From assembly GCA_963971305.1 (NCBI GenBank), contig OZ020306.1:42367512-42431511 (forward strand): 64,000 nt of DNA, given 5' to 3'. Shown one piece after another: positions 58,601 to 64,000 of this stretch. The notes below the pieces were generated by a model. It was given only the letters and a program-made list of their open reading frames with translations. It had not been told where the DNA came from and ran no database searches. Numbering within the stretch: the stretch's first letter is position 1; each line of letters begins with the position of its first letter. The DNA comes from Arcuatula senhousia. Its lineage: Eukaryota > Mollusca > Bivalvia > Mytilida > Mytilidae. A program made the translations under genes and the position numbers.

Positions 58601-59376
58601 ATTGTGCTAAGCATTACTTATTGCACCTTCATGTACCATATCAATATGTTTTTTAGTAAGCATCACTGTGCACCTATACCATACAAATACTTGTATGGTT
58701 GATGTGGCACTTGTCAATAAACCGGAAATGACATTAACCATGCATTTTTAGCATGTTTAGCAAGTGCATGGATGAGGACGCTGACGCTCCGGGTAATACT
58801 TAAGCCGCGGACACACTTCTAGAGTTGAGCTAAAATGGTTTAATTAACGCTTGGTCATTACAAAATTTACGTCGTATGCAAAATCTCTAGATACAATAAT
58901 ATTTAAGCCTCAAATCAAGCTTTAAAGCTTACATTTTCGTTCATGTATAAAACTATTTTTTTTTCTTTGGTAAATGAAACACTGAAAACCAAAATAATTT
59001 TATTCATAGCAGTATCTGGAGCGTGCAATGAATTTTCATATTTACATTATTTTGTCTTAATATCTTGTGCATGTTAAATTGGTATTTTTAACCGTTTAGC
59101 TACTAGTATAACATATCTGATGATTTTCGAAGAGACTAAAAGCGCATCATGCAAAATTGATTTAATAGAACTTTGTTGTTATTTCATTAAATAACATTAT
59201 TTTAATCATGATATTTATTTTTGGTTCAGACTATATAAAAAGTACCTTTGCTGCAACGACCTGTATCCAAAAGATCTACGGATATTTTAACACAGAGTCT
59301 TGTACAATTGTTACCCTTCATTTGTTCTATGTTTTCCATCTCATTGCTTTACTATGCCGCATTTTTTGCTAATAAC
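55461..59376 (-). CDS. Paralogue C: small membrane protein with unrecognised cytosolic domain (4 exons)
   Basis: Predicted 292-aa protein from exons 59376-59246 (ATG at 59339), 58457-58186, 57528-57210 and 55654-55461. Coding lengths 94, 272, 319 and 194 nt sum to an exact multiple of three, and all junctions are GT/AG. The N-terminus is short and Cys-containing (NNCTRLCVKIS), then basic (RRSAVFRLKRACK). Two hydrophobic segments follow (LLCAIFTPLILILFY and VIIICYCTGVMAVILWCLW) separated by a ten-residue Gln-rich loop, then QRQENLERKYQKL. Basic residues on both outer sides suggest a hairpin with both termini inside. The C-terminal ~170 residues contain KYCVISFNS, FIGRHREKDLACE, VLLVFIDKTED, DVFVIYVGD and NPQITTITEHP. 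I do not recognise the domain. Confidence 0.72.
55722..57100 (-). other. Intron 3 of paralogue C, filled with repeat fragments
   Basis: 55726-55790 is the hairpin end (AGGCTTTTCGGAGCCT) of the AGGCTCC family. 55845-55975 is a fragment of the ATACGACCGCAA family (aatcgatcccattcat, gttattgtgggaacatt, gacgacgacgac). 56208-56240 is a GC-rich hairpin (GCGGGCAC-GAA-GTGCCCGC). No coding potential is seen. Confidence 0.55.
57210..57528 (-). CDS. Paralogue C exon 3
   Basis: Acceptor cttcttgtag precedes 57528 and donor gtttgtgg follows 57210. Begins ESEQLYQQVDENQ and ends TVKSCRKKK in phase 1. Confidence 0.76.
58186..58457 (-). CDS. Paralogue C exon 2 (two hydrophobic segments)
   Basis: Acceptor gtattttcag precedes 58457 and donor gtaagt follows 58186. 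It is longer at its 5' side than exon 2 of A, whose acceptor lies just before the FNQ-equivalent position, and so has an extra hydrophobic segment. B exon 2 has the C-like length. Confidence 0.68.
59246..59376 (-). CDS. Paralogue C exon 1 (start codon)
   Basis: Acceptor gattttcag precedes 59376, so a further 5' non-coding exon is implied. An in-frame TAA upstream of ATG (59339-59337) fixes the start. The donor after 59246 is gtactt, weaker than the others. Phase 1 joins exon 2 to read CSKDTDFSHRR. Confidence 0.5.
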
Positions 59377-59890
59377 CTGAAAATCATTGAAAAAGGACAA
59401 ATGAAGGAAAGAGGAAACATTTGAACGTTCATAAGCGATTTTTTCAAATAAACTTATTATCTACATACAGTGTTTATCTACATATACTACAATACTATAG
59501 CAGTAGTATGTCTTAAGATATCTTTGTTTCTGCAAAGGTTAAATGATGTACAAAAGACAAGACACAGTAAGGCCCATGTACATGGCCTCTGTTGGACTTT
59601 AAAGTGGAATACTAGTTCTTCCTTAATTGACTCTCTTCAGTGTGAGATGACCAGGTTGAGATCCAAGCACGTGCAGCGATCTCACACTGGTCAGTTAACC
59701 AATAATAACCGCCGGTACTGATATTGATCGATGATGTCGTCCAATGAAATGCAATGTTATTTGAAACTTTCAGTTTTTAAAATGAAGCCACCTATGGTTC
59801 CAGAATATATATATTTGATTTTTACGGAAGAAATAGGTACTTACACGCGTTTTTGGAAAACCGGCAATGATCTTTTACTCGTAAAAAAAT
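59377..59890. other. 5' flank of paralogue C
   Basis: Probable promoter and upstream non-coding exon region of paralogue C, but no TATA box or other core element can be assigned. 59640-59700 has tgtgagatgaccaggttgag and an inverted counterpart gatctcacactggtca about 25 nt later. Confidence 0.35.
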
Positions 59891-61045
59891 AACCCTTTAA
59901 GGGGTTCTGACAACTTATATCCTATGAAAACTTTTGTAGAGCTAAATGAGCTGAATGTTTAAGCAAGCAACAGCTTTTCTCTATCTGCAATAGTTTTCTT
60001 CCTACAAGCAAAAAACACTATTTTTCACTTTAAGGGGCTGTAACCCCTATAAGGGGTCATCTGACAACTTCGGTCCTTTGAAGACTTTTGTAGAGCTAAA
60101 TGAACTGAACATTTATGCCAGCAACAGCTTTTCTCTATCTGCTATAGTTTTCATTCTATAGGCCAAAAACATAAAAAAAAACGTTATTTTAGGGGCCGCA
60201 ACCCCTATAAGAGGACATCTGACAACTTCGACCCTATAAAGACTTTTGTAGAGGTCAATAAGCTGAACATTTCAGCAAGCAACAGCTTCTCTCTATCTGC
60301 TATAGTTTTCATTTTACAGGCCATAACATGAAAAAAAAACATTATTTTAGGGGTCGCAACTCCTACAAGGGGTATCTGACAAATTTTGACCCTATGGACA
60401 CTTTTGTAGAGCTAAGTGAGCTGAACATTTAAGCCAGCAACACCTTCTGTCTATCTGCTTTAGTTTCAATTTATAGGGCAAAAACATGAAAAAACGTTAT
60501 TTTAATGGTCCATTTTGACAGTCTAAGGGGAAAAACTCCTATAAGGAATGGTCCTAGGACTTTGATCCCACTATATCATTTGTAGATCTTGATGTGCTTA
60601 ATCATATGCAATTCAAAGTTTTCCGATATCTTATATAGTTTTCAAGATAGAGGGTTAAATAAGTGCAAAATTTGGAAAAAAATCAGAAAAAGGGCAATAA
60701 CTCCTACATTGGTTTTCGGATCTTCTTGAAAATGTCAGGGCAGGTAGATCTTGAGGTGCCCAGCCAGAGTTTTGATATCTGTGACCTTTTCGTTTTCGAG
60801 TAATTTGCGAAAAACTGCAATTTATCCCTATGTTCAATTTTTAGCAATGGCGGCCATGTTGTTCCACCGAATCATAAATCCCAACGGCAGTTTTGTAGAG
60901 GACACCCTAAATAACAATCATACCAAGTTCCATTCAATTTGATCTGGTGGTTTAAGAGAAAAAGATTTTTGAAAAGTTGAACGGGCAGACGACGGACGAC
61001 AGACGCCAAGTGATGGCAATAACTCACATGGACCTTTGGTCCAGG
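59891..61045 (-). mobile_element. Tandem-core element, AGCTCACCTGG family
   Basis: Minus-strand 5' end at about 61041 (tAGCTCACCTGGACCAAAGG). About five ~150-180-bp units follow (ggggtcatctgacaactt, gtagagctaaatgagctgaac, tttctctatctgc). The hairpin end on the left side is not found, so it is probably truncated. It contains a GGCGGCCATGTTG motif near 60849. Confidence 0.65.
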
Positions 61046-61069
61046 TGAGCTAAAAATAATATACAGTGC

Positions 61070-61972
61070 CGAGCGCAGCATGTTACGACCACTACATGTC
61101 AAACCCTGTACGTTGTTGGTGCAATATGGATAATCAATTGCTCTGGACACATGCAGCAAATGGTGGGCTGACAAAGTTTTTTTTGACACCCACATTTCAC
61201 AAGGAATTAATTTTTTTTTTTCAAAAGCAGACCAAAATAAAATACAATTACAAAAAAATATTATCCCTTTTGACCCCTCAATAAAGGGTATTTGCCTCCT
61301 TACTTTTTCGCCCCTTTTGAACCCTTACAACAGGAAATTAATTCTCAATTTTGTAAATTCACTTCTTGACAAGAATTAAGAAGCCAAATAATTAGAATAA
61401 AAGGTTTGATTTAAAGTTTTAATTTTTGCCCTTTTTAATCCCTGATTTCATCACAAAAAGGGGGGTTGTAATAATAAATTCTATGTTTTGTATTTAGTAT
61501 TGACTACTTGACCCCCCTCAAATCAATACCACATATGGTTTTATGGTGAGGCATATCATTGTCAAATTTCGTTGCAATTGGCAACCAAATTTAAAGTTAT
61601 TGTGGGAACAAATAACATATTTGAATTTTTTCCCCTTTTGGGTCCCTTATTTTCTAAATGATTTGGGGGGGGGGGGCTACTAAAATCAGTCCCATTTATC
61701 CTTTTATGCCATGAAACAATACATTATTAAAAAATTTCACAGCATTTTATAAGTTTAACCAGAACAAACTAAAAAGAAACATTTTTGACCCGTTATTTCT
61801 ACACGAATAAATGGGAACCCCCAAAATCAATCCCATCCATCCTTTTATGGTTAGGAACATATTGTCAAATTTCATAGCAATCGAATAACTAGAACTAAAG
61901 TTAAGACGCAGACCACGACGACGACGGCATTATACCATTATACGTAAACATTTTTTTGCGGCCTAGTAAAAT
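61070..61972. mobile_element. Second ATACGACCGCAA-family element
   Basis: The left end gtgccgagcgcagcatg and gctctggacacatgcagc match 38205-38340. The right end tttttttgcgg at about 61950 and the aatcccatccatccttttatgg unit match 39660-39840. It is shorter and more decayed, and abuts the element that ends at 61045. Confidence 0.6.
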
Positions 61973-62175
61973 GATATTTTCATACAATTTGTTACTTTTG
62001 CCCTTTGGATAAAAACACACAGTGTACATATGGACAAAGGTAACAATATTCAAACTGTCAGGTCAACCATCTAACTTAATTTTTTATATTATATCATTCC
62101 TTCGGATTAACTTTATCTAAATAATACTAGTAGGTGGCCAGTTTTTTGTTGTTGTTGAGATAATAAAATGTAAAA

Positions 62176-63735
62176 AGAAGCTCCCAGGAGCCTGAATCGC
62201 TGACCAGACTTCAATGACTCAATGTAACAATACACGTATTTAATAATGCCGACAGCCGTCATGATATGAAACCCTTGGAAAGCTCTATAAAGCTGAGCAT
62301 TTAAGCAATGTGTGGCACAATGTTCTAAAATACACAATCTTGCACGTACCGTCCTTTTTGGCATATAAGGGGTCGTAACTCCTATTATGGTCATCTGACA
62401 ATTTTGGCCTAACGGACAATATTGAAGAGTTCAATTAGCTGAACATTTAAGCAAGAAAAACATTTTCTTAAATGATTCACAATCTACTGGGCCAAATCGT
62501 CTTTGGGGGTTTAAAGGGGCCATAACCCCTACTAGGGGTCATCTGACAATATCAACCTTATAGACAATTTTGTAGAGCTCAATTAGCTGATCAAATCTTT
62601 TCCCAATCTAGATCTCCTTTCGTTCATACCATATTGCTATAACCATTATTTTGGGCGTTTCAGGGGCCATAACCCCTATAAGGGAACATCTGACAACTTC
62701 AACCTCATGGACAATTTTGTATATCTCAATTAGCTGAACGTTTAAGCAAGAAAAACCTTTTCCCTAGCCTTTACCGTTCACAATCTGTAAGACTAAAATC
62801 AGTATTGTTTGCGTCCCTTATAAGGGGTCATCTGACAATTTTACAAAATGAACAATTTTGTTGATCTAAATAAGTTGAACATTTAAGCAAGCAAAACCTT
62901 TTCCCTTTCTTTAATGATTCAAAATCTACTAGGCCAAAACCTCTGTTTTGTCTTTAAAGGGGCCACAACCCCCATAAGGGATTATCTGACAATTTCGACA
63001 CAATGAACAATTTTGTAAAGCTCAATTAGCTGAACATTTAAGCAAGCAAACCATTTTCCTATCTTTATTGTTCACAATCTATAAGGCTTAAACCACTTAT
63101 TTTTGGCATATAAGGGGCCATAACCCCTATTAGGGGTCATCTGACAATTTCGACCCAATGGACAATTTTGTCGAGACTTTTTAGCTGAGCAATATGCAAT
63201 TGAGATAACTTCAATAGCTTAATGTATATAGTTCTTGAGATATAAGACGAAATAAGTGCAAAACGCAGAAAAAAAAAAAACAGAAAAGGGGCAATAACTC
63301 TCACATGGTTTGTTGGAATTTCTTCAAAATTTTAAGGTAGGTAGATCTTGCATGCTGATCCACAGGCACTTGTTTCTCGAAAAAAATAAACTTATACACT
63401 AACCATACCGGTATGGTTAGTATATAAGTTTTTTTTCTAAAAACAAGTGCCTGTGTGCTGATCACTGAATTTTGACATCTGTCACCGTTTTAGAGTAATT
63501 TGCCAAAAAATGCTGTTTACCCCCTGCTCTATTTTAGCAACGGCGGCCATGTCTTGTTGTTTTTATCGGATCAATATAAAATGAGGATTATTTGTAGCCA
63601 AAATGTCATAAATCATTCCTGCAAAGTTTCAATTAAATTGGATCAGTGGTTTCAGAGGAGAAGATTTTTGAAATTGTTAACGGACGTCGACGAACGCATA
63701 GTGATGGCATAAGCTCGCATGCCTCTTGACCAGGT
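62176..63735 (-). mobile_element. Full-length tandem-core element, AGCTCACCTGG family
   Basis: Minus-strand 5' end at about 63733 (TTAGCTCACCTGGTCAAG) and 3' side with hairpin AGGCTCCTGGGAGCTT at about 62176-62192. Seven or so ~150-180-bp units are anchored by ccataacccctattaggggtcatctgac and agctgaacatttaagcaag. A GCGGCCATGTCTTG motif lies at about 63543. The unit nearest the 5' end is interrupted by the MITE at 63361-63455. Confidence 0.7.
63361..63455. mobile_element. Palindromic MITE with 8-bp target duplication
   Basis: A 95-bp fold-back centred on ACCGGT, with termini CACAGGCACTTG / CAAGTGCCTGTG. The direct repeat TGCTGATC flanks it exactly (63353-63360 and 63456-63463). It shares CACAGGC ends and 8-bp duplication with 14269-14421. 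Confidence 0.85.
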
Positions 63736-64000
63736 GAGCTAATAAAATTAGAGATTAAAAGAGAGTGTTTTCCACATCATATTCAATAAGATTCATAGGC
63801 CAATATATAGGAAGACTATAGTTATCGCCTGGGTGATATGGAAAACCAGAGAGCAGAGCTCGAGTTAAATTTCAGCGGAACTGCACATTAAAAGTAAACA
63901 TAAAATATCATTCGTAACCTGGTAACAGTGGTGTGGTCCACTTTGGACGAAAGGACAGTTCCAGACCAATTTTGTTGAAATTAAAAAAAAATATCAAAAT
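63736..64000. other. No recognised feature
   Basis: AT-rich end of the window; nothing supportable. Confidence 0.4.

Overview
This is nuclear DNA from a multicellular animal, most likely a bivalve mollusc (a mussel-like genome would fit). The evidence is AT-rich sequence, coding exons with GT/AG introns, a tRNA-derived SINE, a DIRS-type tyrosine-recombinase retrotransposon, and many non-autonomous rolling-circle-like elements with tandem cores that resemble the pearl/HINE repeats described in bivalves. The taxon is inferred from repeat style, not from a marker gene. There are no operons, rRNAs, CRISPR arrays or functional tRNA genes.

Host genes. The only host genes I can assemble with confidence are three paralogues in tandem on the minus strand: A (12908 to 1868), B (35376 to 32966) and C (59376 to 55461). 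Each consists of an exon with a hydrophobic segment followed by charged residues, a ~106-codon exon and a 64-codon terminal exon. The intron phases are identical in all three. A and C also have an upstream short exon carrying the start codon. They predict small membrane proteins (A 284 aa, C 292 aa) with a ~170-residue cytosolic alpha/beta-looking domain that I do not recognise. A and C are open throughout. B has two in-frame stops in its membrane exon and is probably a pseudogene. B and C are close relatives (about 87-92% identical in the last two exons); A is more divergent.

Mobile DNA. A structurally complete DIRS-like retrotransposon (3495-8831) sits in intron 2 of gene A, antisense to it. 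It has perfect 104-bp inverted terminal repeats, an internal complementary region that reproduces the circle junction, and Gag, RT/RNase H/methyltransferase-like and tyrosine-recombinase frames. Directly beside it is a 2-kb TTAA-flanked element (8858-10935). A nested cluster of pearl/HINE-like elements covers 14574-21213. Other insertions include two fold-back elements with 8-bp target duplications (14269 and 63361), a Harbinger-like MITE (42216), a second TTAA element (47173-49806), a SINE (51984-52338), a giant inverted repeat of GGTATGGTA units (25391/27196) and a 70-bp satellite (about 42504-43715). Several further families with matched hairpin ends lie at 31.7, 35.5, 36.9, 38.2, 53.6, 54.9, 59.9, 61.1 and 62.2 kb.

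The rest, roughly half of the window, is AT-rich intergenic or intronic sequence in which I see no supportable gene.
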